Shown in pieces: positions 17,203-24,548 of a stretch of DNA of 64,000 bases. Each line of letters begins with the position of its first letter. The stretch's first letter is position 1. Source of the stretch: an uncultured Ruminiclostridium sp. Lineage in GTDB: Bacteria; Bacillota; Clostridia; Oscillospirales; Ruminococcaceae. The position numbers and the translations under genes are program-made. The stretch lies in NCBI GenBank assembly GCA_947630175.1, contig CANRGJ010000009.1, forward strand, positions 1-64,000, given 5' to 3'. The notes beneath the pieces are model-generated. The model worked only from the letters and a program-made list of their open reading frames with translations. It was not told where the DNA came from and made no database searches.

Positions 17203-17670
17203 ATGCTGGTCTTATATAAGCCCAAGTGTGAAGAATTGTGGTTCAGGGAGAAAATGCTGAGCGACGCTGATACTATGTCCTATAACGCAAAATGGGGCGG
17301 GACTATCCCTTTTCCAAAAGAAAAATGGGGCGGCTGGTACGATTTGTGGATTTCCCACGGCGGAAAGGGCAGGTTCTACCGTTACCTGCTCGACGAGGAC
17401 AGCGGAGAACTTGTTGGAGAAACAGCCTATCATCTTGACACCGAAAAAGAAATTTATCTTGCGGATATTATCATATTTTCGGAATACCGCCGCAAAGGTT
17501 ACGGGAAAAAGGGGCTGGCGCTTTTATGTCAGGCGGCAAGGGAAAACGGCTGTGCGGAGCTGTACGACGAGATAGCCGCCGACAATCCTGCAAGGTGGTT
17601 GTTTCTCGATATGGGCTTTGTTGTTGAGTATGAAACGGAAGATACGATTATGCTGAAAAAAGCGCTGTGA
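17203..17670 (+). CDS. GNAT family N-acetyltransferase
   Basis: 155-residue acetyl-CoA-dependent acetyltransferase. The C-terminal half carries motif A of the fold (LADIIIFSEYRRKGYGKKGLALLCQAARENG, with the R-x-x-G-x-G/K acetyl-CoA loop) and the late AARWLFLDMGF-like motif B (NPARWLFLDMGF). The acceptor is unknown. It lies 12 bp after the carboxypeptidase gene, and its stop overlaps a possible GTG of the next ORF. Confidence 0.85.
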   Translation: MLVLYKPKCEELWFREKMLSDADTMSYNAKWGGTIPFPKEKWGGWYDLWISHGGKGRFYRYLLDEDSGELVGETAYHLDTEKEIYLADIIIFSEYRRKGYGKKGLALLCQAARENGCAELYDEIAADNPARWLFLDMGFVVEYETEDTIMLKKAL

Positions 17671-17705
17671 TAAAACAGGCGGAGCGCATGACAGAGGAAG
17701 ATAAA

Positions 17706-18482
17706 ATGGCAAAGCCTAAAATATTGATATTTGATTTGGACGGGACTTTATTAAGGGACGATAAAACCATATCGGAGCATACCTTAAACACGCTGTCCGA
17801 GTGCAAAAAGCGTGGATCCCTTATCGGTATTGCAACGTCAAGGAGCGAGCAAAACTGTTTGTCGTTTGTCAAAGACTTACAACCTGATATTATGATATCC
17901 AGCGGCGGAGCGTTGGTAAGGTTCAGGGGAAAGATAATATTTTCCTCGGCTTTTTCGGCGGAAGAAACGAAGCGCTTTATCCAAGCCGCAAGAAGTATAT
18001 GTGCGGAGGACTGCGAGATCACGGTGGATACCGCAGACGCTCATTACTGGAACTATAAGATAGATCCGAAAGAACAGTTCAAAAACTGGGGAGACAGTAT
18101 ATACACGGATTTTTCGGATATTCGGTACGAGGCGCTGAAGATATGCGTTGAGATACCGAAAACGGATATGGCAAAGGAATTGAGCGAAAGATTTGCGGAG
18201 CTTGACTGTCAGCGCTTTTCGGACGGGGACTGGTACAAGTTCACAAAAGGCGGAGTTACGAAGGAAAGGGCTATTCTGGCGATATGCGATGAGTGCCGTG
18301 CGGGCACGGACGAAATAATTGCTTTTGGCGATGACAATGCGGATATAGGTATGCTGAAGCTGTGCGGCACAGGCGTGGCGATGGGCAACGCAATACAGGA
18401 AGTCAAGGACGCTGCCGATGATATTACACTTTCAAACGAGGACGACGGAGCTGCAGTATATTTGGAAAAAAGGGTGCTGTGA
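17706..18482 (+). CDS. HAD-superfamily hydrolase, Cof type
   Basis: Mg-dependent phosphatase of the Cof/IIB subfamily acting on small phosphorylated metabolites. Motif I FDLDGTLL, a Cof-type cap in the middle, and motifs III/IV in the C-terminal FGDDNADIGMLKLCGTGVAMGNA. In-frame starts are GTG 17667, ATG 17688 and ATG 17706; the last has AGAGGA 8 nt upstream and gives the usual MAKPKILIFDLDG beginning, 258 residues. Substrate unknown. Confidence 0.85.
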   Translation: MAKPKILIFDLDGTLLRDDKTISEHTLNTLSECKKRGSLIGIATSRSEQNCLSFVKDLQPDIMISSGGALVRFRGKIIFSSAFSAEETKRFIQAARSICAEDCEITVDTADAHYWNYKIDPKEQFKNWGDSIYTDFSDIRYEALKICVEIPKTDMAKELSERFAELDCQRFSDGDWYKFTKGGVTKERAILAICDECRAGTDEIIAFGDDNADIGMLKLCGTGVAMGNAIQEVKDAADDITLSNEDDGAAVYLEKRVL

Positions 18483-18555
18483 TTTTAGATCAAAAACGCA
18501 GGTGCTTTTCCGATTTAATTTTTATGCTGTGATAAATAATACGACAAGTGCGTGG

Positions 18556-18700
18556 AGCAGGGCGGCGAAGCCGCCTTTCTTCGGGCTTCGCCCGAAGAAA
18601 GGTCAGGGCTTGCGAAGCAAGCCCTGACGTCCCGCGCTCCGCGCGGGACGCGGCTTCGCCGCCCCCGACATGCAGTTGTATTCTCAGAGGCAGTTCTTCC
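18556..18700. repeat. Nested-palindrome element, copy 3 (inverted)
   Basis: Outer GGGCGGCGAAGCCGCC with its complement enclosing three hairpins in the reverse order of copy 1: the CTTTCTTCGGGC stem, the GGTCAGGGCTTGC stem and the CGTCCCGCGC stem. It is essentially the reverse complement of copy 1 (identical stems), yet two of the three hairpin loops (GAA and TCC) keep copy 1's plus-strand reading. It fills most of the 281-bp gap before the pseudouridine synthase gene. Confidence 0.85.
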
Positions 18701-18763
18701 GCGGGACAGACAAGCAGGCGTTATTTAAAAGCACAGCAGATAACATAAAACAAAGGACGTACA

Positions 18764-19519
18764 ATGAAAACAAGGATACAAAAGATAATTTCCGACAGCG
18801 GATACTGCTCCCGCAGAAAGGCGGAGGAGCTGATAGCAAACGGAATGGTAAAGGTGAACGGTCACACCGTTTCACTGGGGGACAAGGCTGAGCCCGAGTC
18901 CGACATAATCACCGTAAGCGGGGAAAGGCTTGACACGGACAAGCCCGTACTGCGCTACATCAAGCTGTATAAGCCGAGAGGCTACGTCACCTCAATGGAG
19001 GACGCCCATTCGGACAAGCTGGTGACCGACCTGCTGAAAGGCGTTAAAGAACGGGTTTATCCTGTGGGGCGGCTGGACAAGAACAGCGAGGGGCTTATCC
19101 TCCTCACAAACGACGGCAGCTTTGCCAACGACATAATGCACCCGAAAAAGCATATCCCAAAAACCTACCGTGTTACCGTTCCCTCCTCGGTGACAGAGGA
19201 ACAGCTTGCGCTGATGTCGGCGGGAATTGAGATAGAGCCGGGCGTAAAAACACAGCCCTGCGTGATAAACGTGCTGACTCAGGAAAAAGAGCGCACCGTT
19301 CTTGAATTTGTCATAACCGAGGGAAAGAACAGGCAGATACGCAAAATGTGCGGGGCGGTGGAGCTTGAGGTTTCAAGGCTGAAGCGCACCTCCGTGGGCG
19401 GAGTTAAGCTGGGAATGATGAAAGCGGGAGAATACAGGGACCTGACAGCGGAAGAAATGCAGACGTTACGGGCGGCGATGGGAAAGTCCGACCCGCCAAA
19501 AAGGAGAAAGAAAAAATGA
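18764..19519 (+). CDS. rluB: Ribosomal large-subunit pseudouridine synthase (RluB/RsuA family)
   Basis: Converts a uridine of ribosomal RNA to pseudouridine. The 251-residue protein begins with an S4 RNA-binding domain (RIQKIISDSGYCSRRKAEELIANGMVKVNG) and has the catalytic-Asp motif GRLDKNSEGLILLTNDG near residue 105 and the GKNRQIRKM motif near 188, as in RsuA/RluB enzymes. The exact target nucleotide cannot be read from sequence. AAAGGACG lies before the ATG. The stop overlaps the next start (ATGA). Confidence 0.93.
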   Translation: MKTRIQKIISDSGYCSRRKAEELIANGMVKVNGHTVSLGDKAEPESDIITVSGERLDTDKPVLRYIKLYKPRGYVTSMEDAHSDKLVTDLLKGVKERVYPVGRLDKNSEGLILLTNDGSFANDIMHPKKHIPKTYRVTVPSSVTEEQLALMSAGIEIEPGVKTQPCVINVLTQEKERTVLEFVITEGKNRQIRKMCGAVELEVSRLKRTSVGGVKLGMMKAGEYRDLTAEEMQTLRAAMGKSDPPKRRKKK

Positions 19520-19818
19520 TAGAGATAAAAAGAAATTACGACGCCGAGGATTTTTGCTTTGAGGCAAAATGCGAGGGCGAGCTTATAGCGGACATTCACG
19601 GGGAGATAAAGGACAAGGTGTTCACCGTGAAAAGCTACAACGGGGACAAATTTTTGTTTGACGGTGTTCTCCGTTCGGCATTGAACAACGCCGACCATGA
19701 GGGAGCAGTTTCCGCAGTCATTGCCGACACGATCCCCGACGAATTTGTAAAGACCTTCGTGGGAGGAAGACGGCTGGAATCCATAGCCGAATTTTTCGAC
19801 GGGAAAAAGGAAAATTGA
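19516..19818 (+). CDS. Conserved small protein of unknown function
   Basis: A 100-residue, mildly acidic protein without signal peptide or membrane segment: MIEIKRNYDAEDFCFEAKCEGELIADIHGEIKDKVF..., predicted mixed beta then alpha. I do not recognise the family. It is coupled to rluB by a 4-nt ATGA overlap, which supports it being real. No catalytic motif is visible; the first half looks like an antiparallel sheet that resembles the beta sheet of small acyltransferase-like domains, but that is only an impression. Confidence 0.7.
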   Translation: MIEIKRNYDAEDFCFEAKCEGELIADIHGEIKDKVFTVKSYNGDKFLFDGVLRSALNNADHEGAVSAVIADTIPDEFVKTFVGGRRLESIAEFFDGKKEN

Positions 19819-19838
19819 CGAAAAAAGGAAAATCCCAC

Positions 19839-19867
19839 TTGAAATTAAAGCGGTAATATTGTATAAT
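19839..19867 (+). promoter_or_regulatory. Promoter of the transcarboxylase-like operon
   Basis: TTGAAA (19839-19844), 17 bp, TATAAT (19862-19867), about 75 bp before the TTG start of the first gene. Confidence 0.75.
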
Positions 19868-19941
19868 TTATAGTGTATTTGATTTCTGACACAGGTTGAA
19901 ATAAAACGAACAAATGAACATAAGGAACGGAGGACATAAAA

Positions 19942-21306
19942 TTGGCGAACAAGACGATAGACGAACTGGCGCAGGAGCTTGCAGGCAGCGAGGCTCGAAG
20001 CACGCTGACGTCGCTGTTTGAAGAGGGCAGCTTTACCGAGCTTTCCCCCTATATCGGCGGCAGCGTAATAACAGGCACGGGCGTTGTGGAGGGAAAGCAG
20101 GTCTGCGCCTTTATACAGGACTCTGCCGTGAACAGCGGCGCTGTTTGCAAAACTGCGGCGCAAAAGCTGGCTAAGCTGTATCAGCTTGCGGTGAAAAACG
20201 GCTCTCCCGTTATCGGTATCTATGATTCCAAGGGCGGGGCTGTGAAAGAGGGCATGGAGCTGTTAAAGGCTTACAGCGATATTGCCGCTTCAAGCGCTTC
20301 CCTTTCTGGGGTCGCTCCTCAGATAGCTGTGGTAACAGGCGTTTGCGGAGGTATTCACGCTTCCCTTGCCTGCATGAGCGATTTTGTGATAATGACGGAA
20401 AAGGCGGAATTTTTCTTAAATCCTCCTTTTATCAGCGAGGATAAGACCAAGGGCGCAGGCACGGCGGAAAACGCCGCCCTTTCAGGCACTGCGGCGCTGG
20501 TGGTAAAAGACACCGCCGAGGCTTTGAAAAAGGCAAAGGAGCTTATCGCCATTCTCCCGCAAAATAACCTTGAGGTGGCGGGAAACGATTATTTCGCAGT
20601 TTCGGATACTGCCGCCGAAGGCTCTATGAAAGGCGAAACGCTGGTAAAAGCGATCGCCGACAAGGACAGCCTGGTGGAGCTTTACGGCAAATTCGGAGAG
20701 GTCTCCTACACTGCTCTTGGCAGTATCAACTGGAAGACCGTGGGCTTTGTCGCCACCGATAAGGCGGAGGGCAGGCTCGCCAAAGAGGACTGCGCAAAGA
20801 TAGCAAAGTTCGTCAGCATATGCGACGCTTTCTCCATTCCCGTTGTCACGTTCGTGAACAACGAGGGCTTTGCTTTAGACAGTGAGGCGGAGCTTAGCGG
20901 AAGCGTTCGTGACTGCGCAAAGCTGACGCAGGTCTATGCAAGCGCTACCACTGCAAAGATAGCGGTGATTACAGGAAACGCTTTAGGCGGTATCTTCACC
21001 GCTTTCTGCGGGAACAATGCGGATATGACAATTGCTTATGAAAATGCAGTTATCGCTCCCGTCGCTCCTCAGACCGCAGCGGTATTCCTCCACGGCGAGG
21101 ACTGCAATAACAACGAGGAATTGCAGAAAGCCGCCGAGGATTACGCCGCAAACGAGGCAAGCGCACTTAACGCTATGGAATGTGGCGTTGTGGACAAGAT
21201 AGTTCCCGCCGAGGAGTTGTGGTCGGCTCTGAACAACGCAGTTGAGGCTCTGTCCTCAAAGAGAGTAAGCACTCCCGCCCGCAAGCATATCAACTTTATA
21301 TATTAA
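19942..21306 (+). CDS. Biotin-dependent carboxyltransferase subunit (CoA side, MmdA/12S-like)
   Basis: Predicted acyl-CoA carboxyltransferase with the double crotonase fold. The 454-residue protein has oxyanion-loop regions GVCGGIHASLACMSDFVIM in the N half and GNALGGIFTAFCGNNADMTIAY in the C half. It is shorter and more diverged than the usual ~510-residue MmdA/PccB, so the acyl-CoA substrate (malonyl, methylmalonyl or other) is not secure. The start is TTG 19942 with GGAGG 8 nt upstream. Followed by a biotin carrier gene and oadA. This three-gene set matches the 12S/1.3S/5S transcarboxylase subunits; no membrane decarboxylase beta subunit is present. Confidence 0.8.
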   Translation: MANKTIDELAQELAGSEARSTLTSLFEEGSFTELSPYIGGSVITGTGVVEGKQVCAFIQDSAVNSGAVCKTAAQKLAKLYQLAVKNGSPVIGIYDSKGGAVKEGMELLKAYSDIAASSASLSGVAPQIAVVTGVCGGIHASLACMSDFVIMTEKAEFFLNPPFISEDKTKGAGTAENAALSGTAALVVKDTAEALKKAKELIAILPQNNLEVAGNDYFAVSDTAAEGSMKGETLVKAIADKDSLVELYGKFGEVSYTALGSINWKTVGFVATDKAEGRLAKEDCAKIAKFVSICDAFSIPVVTFVNNEGFALDSEAELSGSVRDCAKLTQVYASATTAKIAVITGNALGGIFTAFCGNNADMTIAYENAVIAPVAPQTAAVFLHGEDCNNNEELQKAAEDYAANEASALNAMECGVVDKIVPAEELWSALNNAVEALSSKRVSTPARKHINFIY

Positions 21307-21323
21307 ATCAGGAGGATTTCCAG

Positions 21324-21683
21324 ATGAAAAGATACAATATTACTGTAAACGGAAATGCATACGACGTGACGGTGGAGGAAGTTGCCGCCGACGCAGCTGC
21401 TCCCGCTGCCGCACCTGCTCCCTCCGCCCCCAAGGCTGCTCCCAAAGCTGCCGCAGGCGCACAGGGAAACGTTAAGATAAGCGCGCCTATGCCCGGCACT
21501 ATCGTTGAGGTCAAGGCCAAGGTAGGGGACAAGGTGAGCAACGGCACAGTTATCGCCGTGCTTGAAGCTATGAAGATGGAAAACGACATCGTTGCCGACC
21601 GTGACGGCGTTATCGCATCTATTGCGGTGAACAAGGGTGACAGCGTTTCCACAGGCTCCGTTATCGCTACTCTTAACGCATAA
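21324..21683 (+). CDS. Biotin carboxyl carrier protein (1.3S/gamma-type)
   Basis: 119-residue biotin carrier. It starts with a short KRYNITVNGNAYDVTVEEV segment, then an Ala/Pro-rich hinge (about 22-50), then the biotinyl domain with the biotinylated lysine in EAMKMEND near residue 85. This layout is typical of the carrier subunits of oxaloacetate or methylmalonyl-CoA decarboxylases and of transcarboxylase, not of fatty-acid AccB. AGGAGG precedes the ATG; it lies 17 bp after the carboxyltransferase gene. Confidence 0.93.
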   Translation: MKRYNITVNGNAYDVTVEEVAADAAAPAAAPAPSAPKAAPKAAAGAQGNVKISAPMPGTIVEVKAKVGDKVSNGTVIAVLEAMKMENDIVADRDGVIASIAVNKGDSVSTGSVIATLNA

Positions 21684-21702
21684 TTAGAAAGGACGTCCTT
21701 TT

Positions 21703-23097
21703 ATGAAAGTTGGAATTACCGAAACCGTGCTGCGTGACGCTCATCAGTCCCTTATCGCAACACGAATGACTATGGACGAGATGAAGCCTATTCTCGGCAC
21801 GATGGACAAGATAGGCTATCACTCGGTGGAATGCTGGGGCGGCGCCACCTTTGACGCATGCCTGAGATTTCTTGACGAGGACCCTTGGGACAGACTGAGG
21901 ACTTTGCGAAAGGAAATGCCTAACACAAAGCTGCAAATGCTGTTCAGAGGGCAGAATATGCTGGGCTACCGCCACTATGCGGACGACGTTCTTGAATATT
22001 TCGTGCAGAAATGCGTTGCAAACGGAATAGACGTGATCCGTATTTTTGATGCGCTGAACGATATACGCAATATGAAGACCTCTATCAAAGCCGCAAAGAA
22101 AGAGGGCGCTCATTTTCAGGGCTGTATAAGCTACACCCTCAGCCCAGTTCACACCAACGAAAAATTCGTTGAGTTCGCAAAACAGCTTGAGGACGAGGGC
22201 GCAGACAGTATCTGCATAAAGGATATGGCGGGACTGCTGAAGCCTTATACCACCTATGAGCTTGTAAAAGCGCTGAAATCGGCTGTTAAAATTCCTATCC
22301 AGCTCCACTCCCACTACACTTCGGGGCTTGCGTCAATGTCTTTGCTGAAAGGCATTGAGGCGGGAGCAGACGTTATCGACACCGCTATTTCCCCTCTCGC
22401 TATGGGAACGAGCCACCCTGCCACCGAATCTATGGTTGCGGCTTTGCAGGGCACGGAATACGACACGGGACTTGACCTGCACGCTTTGAATGAGGTGAGG
22501 GACTACTTCCAGACCCTCCGTGAAAAATACATCAAGAGTGGTCAGCTTGACCCCAAGGTAATGGGCGTAAACGCCAATACTCTGCTGTATCAGGTCCCAG
22601 GAGGTATGCTTTCCAACCTTATCTCCCAGCTGAAACAGGCGGGAAAATCCGACAAGCTGGACGAGGTTTTGCAGGAGGTACCCAGAGTCAGGGAGGACGC
22701 TGGTTATCCTCCGCTGGTAACTCCTACCAGCCAGATCGTTGGCACTCAGGCGGTGTTCAACGTAATTATGGGCGAAAGGTACAAGACCGTTACAAAGGAA
22801 TTTAAGGGGCTTGTACGCGGCGAATACGGCAGAACGCCTGTTGCCATAGACCCTGATTTCAGAAAGAGGATAATCGGCGACGAAGAGCCTATCGACTGCC
22901 GTCCTGCCGACCTTATCGAGCCTGAGCTTGACAAGCTGAAAACGGAGGCCGCCAAGTGGACTCAGCAGGAGGAGGACGTTCTCAGCTACGCTATGTTCGG
23001 TCAGGTGGCGGAGAAGTTCTTCGAGAAGCGCAGGGATAAACAGTGCGGTATCGACAATGTTCACGCTGATAAAGCTAACAAGGTCATGCCTGTGTAA
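21703..23097 (+). CDS. oadA: Oxaloacetate decarboxylase alpha / pyruvate carboxyltransferase subunit
   Basis: Moves the carboxyl group between oxaloacetate/pyruvate and biotin. The 464-residue protein has the TIM-barrel motif ETVLRDAHQSLIATRM at the N-terminus, the carbamylated-lysine region ICIKDMAGLL and the metal-binding HSHYTSGL, followed by the conserved carboxylase domain. The biotinyl domain found at the end of many OadA proteins is absent and is instead the separate gene at 21324, as in the 5S transcarboxylase subunit. AGAAAGGA precedes the ATG. Last gene of the operon; a strong terminator follows. Confidence 0.92.
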   Translation: MKVGITETVLRDAHQSLIATRMTMDEMKPILGTMDKIGYHSVECWGGATFDACLRFLDEDPWDRLRTLRKEMPNTKLQMLFRGQNMLGYRHYADDVLEYFVQKCVANGIDVIRIFDALNDIRNMKTSIKAAKKEGAHFQGCISYTLSPVHTNEKFVEFAKQLEDEGADSICIKDMAGLLKPYTTYELVKALKSAVKIPIQLHSHYTSGLASMSLLKGIEAGADVIDTAISPLAMGTSHPATESMVAALQGTEYDTGLDLHALNEVRDYFQTLREKYIKSGQLDPKVMGVNANTLLYQVPGGMLSNLISQLKQAGKSDKLDEVLQEVPRVREDAGYPPLVTPTSQIVGTQAVFNVIMGERYKTVTKEFKGLVRGEYGRTPVAIDPDFRKRIIGDEEPIDCRPADLIEPELDKLKTEAAKWTQQEEDVLSYAMFGQVAEKFFEKRRDKQCGIDNVHADKANKVMPV

Positions 23098-23106
23098 AAC
23101 ATAAAT

Positions 23107-23142
23107 ACCCCGTTCCGAAAGGCTTTGGAACGGGGATTTTTT
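23107..23142 (+). terminator. Terminator of the transcarboxylase-like operon
   Basis: CCCCGTTCC-GAAAGGCTTT-GGAACGGGG stem followed by ATTTTTT, overlapping the -35 of the next small gene. Confidence 0.9.
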
Positions 23143-23169
23143 GACAATCCGGGACAAATAATGTATAAT
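23141..23169 (+). promoter_or_regulatory. Consensus promoter of small-peptide gene 1
   Basis: TTGACA (23141-23146), 17 bp, TATAAT (23164-23169): both hexamers are perfect. The predicted mRNA begins about 23176 with GTCGGA, complementary to TCCGAC just after the stop codon (23298-23303). ACTTCC (about 23182) can pair with GGAGGT and cover the Shine-Dalgarno site. Confidence 0.85.
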
Positions 23170-23207
23170 ATTATTGTCGGACACTTCCGCAGTAGGAGGT
23201 GAATACC

Positions 23208-23297
23208 GTGCTTACATCATTATTTTCCCTTATTGTTTCTGTCGTGGCAAATGTAATAAGCTATTACATATGCAAGTGGACGGACAGAAATAAGTAA
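23208..23297 (+). CDS. Candidate type I toxin 1 (29-residue hydrophobic peptide)
   Basis: GTG start 8 nt after AGGAGG; encodes MLTSLFSLIVSVVANVISYYICKWTDRNK-type peptide of 29 residues: one membrane-spanning helix and a charged C-terminus with a conserved Y-I-x-x-W pattern shared with peptides 2 and 3. It is too short for the ORF track. Strong consensus promoter, SD-masking leader, 5'/3' mRNA complementarity and a terminator 17 bp after the stop fit a regulated toxic peptide of the Fst/Ldr kind. Codons 2-7 (TTACATCATTATTTTCC, 23212-23228) recur in the facing antisense RNA gene. The toxic function is inferred; no family database was searched. Confidence 0.75.
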   Translation: MLTSLFSLIVSVVANVISYYICKWTDRNK

Positions 23298-23313
23298 TCC
23301 GACCGTCCCAAAA

Positions 23314-23348
23314 AAATACCCTCGGAATCGCGACTTCCGAGGGTATTT
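23314..23348. terminator. Shared bidirectional terminator of unit 1
   Basis: AAATACCCTCGGAA / TTCCGAGGGTATTT, 14-bp stem with a 7-nt loop, U run on the minus strand (7 A on plus) and a shorter T-rich end on plus. It can end both the toxin mRNA and the convergent antisense RNA. Confidence 0.9.
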
Positions 23349-23390
23349 GCTTTTGGGGGTGAACCCAATTTACATCATTATTTTCCTACT
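23314..23390 (-). ncRNA. Candidate antisense RNA antitoxin 1
   Basis: About 75 nt predicted from a perfect minus-strand promoter: TTGACA (23420-23425), 17 bp, TATAAT (23397-23402). Within its first 20 nt it carries the complement of TTACATCATTATTTTCC (23370-23386), a 17-nt perfect match to codons 2-7 of peptide 1. Its 3' end is the terminator shared with the toxin mRNA, giving a second contact zone. This is the fst/RNA II arrangement. Confidence 0.75.
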
Positions 23391-23433
23391 GTGATAATTA
23401 TAACACAATGAGGTCAGTTTGTCAATAGTTTTT

Positions 23434-23513
23434 AAAAACACCCTCGGAATCGTGACTTCCGAGGGTGCTTGCTCTTTGGTGGTGAGCGTGGTTACATATC
23501 TGGTTCACTTATC
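23434..23513 (-). ncRNA. Orphan antitoxin-like RNA A
   Basis: Minus-strand promoter TTGACA (23543-23548), 17 bp, TATTAT (23520-23525), then about 80 nt ending in its own terminator CACCCTCGGAA / TTCCGAGGGTG (23439-23467) with a U run. The body (ACCACCAAAGAGCAAGCACCC) aligns with antitoxin 1, but the 5' recognition segment reads GTGAACCAGATATGTAA instead. No matching peptide gene is next to it, so it looks like an antitoxin whose toxin is elsewhere or lost. Confidence 0.65.
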
Positions 23514-23552
23514 AAATACATAATAACACAACAGAATTGATTTGTCAATAAT

Positions 23553-23583
23553 AAAATACCCTCGGAAGAACCGAGGGTATTTG
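23553..23583 (-). terminator. Terminator of surface-protein gene 1
   Basis: AATACCCTCGG-AAGAA-CCGAGGGTATT; on the minus strand it is followed by TTATTATTG. It belongs to the same CCCTCGG family of terminators used in the small-RNA units. Confidence 0.75.
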
Positions 23584-23607
23584 TTGTTTAATGTTTACCG
23601 TGAGAGA

Positions 23608-24393
23608 TTACTTTCTCTTCTTAGCAACTACAACTGCGCCTGCAGCTACGATTGCAAGACCTGCAACAACTGCTACACCTTCAACGCCTGTGTCAGGAGT
23701 GTTCTTGTCAGGAGTGGTAGCATTGGTGTCACCGTTGCCATCGCCTTCGCCGTCACCTTCGTTGCCGGTTGAGCCGGTGCTGCCTGAGTTGTCTTCTTCA
23801 AGACCATATACTTCAAAAGTAACTTCGATCTTGGACCACTCAGTCAAAGCAGACTTGTCGATCAGAGTAGCGGAAGCATTGTCAGGATCCTGAGTAATGT
23901 GATCTTCCTTTGTAGCGTCATAGTTAGCCCATTCGTTATAGATGTTGGTTCTTCTGCCGTTGTCCTCATCGTTGGTGTAGCTTACGCCTGTCAGAGGCTG
24001 CTCAACGCCATCGATTACCACCTTGGTAATGTTAACGCCGAGAGTAGGATACTCACCGTAAATCTGTACGCCCATAGCGCCGATACCGTTACCGGTAGTA
24101 AGCGTCAAAAGATCGCCGGTTGCTTCGTCTACCCAACCTTCAGCGGTGTAGCCCTTAGAAAGGTCTACTGCAACAGTGTAGGTGCCGTTGCCTTCCAGCT
24201 TAGCAGTAGTTTCATAGCTGGAATCAATAGTGTCGCCCTCAGCTTTGCCCCAGAAAGAAGCTTTCCAGTCAGCATCGCCGAAGCCAAGTACAAATACGCC
24301 TTCTTCAACCGCATCTGCACTTGCAAAAGCTGCAAGGCTCGTTACTGCCATTACAGAAGCAACAGCGCCTGCCAGAATCTTTTTAACATTCAT
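23608..24393 (-). CDS. Secreted surface protein, beta-sandwich domain plus TPDTG anchor-like tail (paralogue 1)
   Basis: 261 residues. The start is ATG 24393 (GGAGGAAAACC before it), giving MNVKKILAGAVASVMAVTSLAAFASA, a clear signal peptide; the ORF extension to 24567 runs through the promoter and is rejected. The mature part (W...WG...YTVAVDL...VVIDGVEQ...NIYNEWANYD...IEVTFEVYGLE) reads like a beta-sandwich binding domain. A GSTGSTGNEGDGEG linker, then TTPDKNTPDTGVEG, a TM helix and AKKRK follow: a sorting-signal shape with TPDTG in place of LPxTG. Paralogous to 25308 and 26257, with near-identical 3' ends. Promoter at 24430-24458 (TTGTAT-17-TATAAT). Ligand unknown. Confidence 0.8.
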   Translation of the reverse strand: MNVKKILAGAVASVMAVTSLAAFASADAVEEGVFVLGFGDADWKASFWGKAEGDTIDSSYETTAKLEGNGTYTVAVDLSKGYTAEGWVDEATGDLLTLTTGNGIGAMGVQIYGEYPTLGVNITKVVIDGVEQPLTGVSYTNDEDNGRRTNIYNEWANYDATKEDHITQDPDNASATLIDKSALTEWSKIEVTFEVYGLEEDNSGSTGSTGNEGDGEGDGNGDTNATTPDKNTPDTGVEGVAVVAGLAIVAAGAVVVAKKRK

Positions 24394-24519
24394 TTTAGGT
24401 TTTCCTCCAATAAAAAATTTTGTACTATTATTATAACTAAATAAAGTGTGAAATACAATCAGCATTTTTACCAATATTAAACGTTTACATTTGGTGAAAC
24501 TTTTCCGTTTTGACGAGGT

Positions 24520-24548
24520 TTGACAAGCCATAGGCGAAATGATATAAT
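24520..24548 (+). promoter_or_regulatory. Consensus promoter of small-peptide gene 2
   Basis: TTGACA (24520-24525), 17 bp, TATAAT (24543-24548). The mRNA should begin with GTTGGTCA; TTGGTCA (24556-24562) is complementary to TGACCAA at the stop codon (24693-24699). TCCCT-CTTGA-AGGGA (24571-24585) can fold over the GGGAGG ribosome site. Confidence 0.85.

Noticed and set aside
23542-23893. Short plus-strand ORFs over the surface-protein tail
   Set aside because: Shadows of the conserved TPDTG tail; the same shadow recurs at 25248 and 26242 because the tail DNA is repeated.
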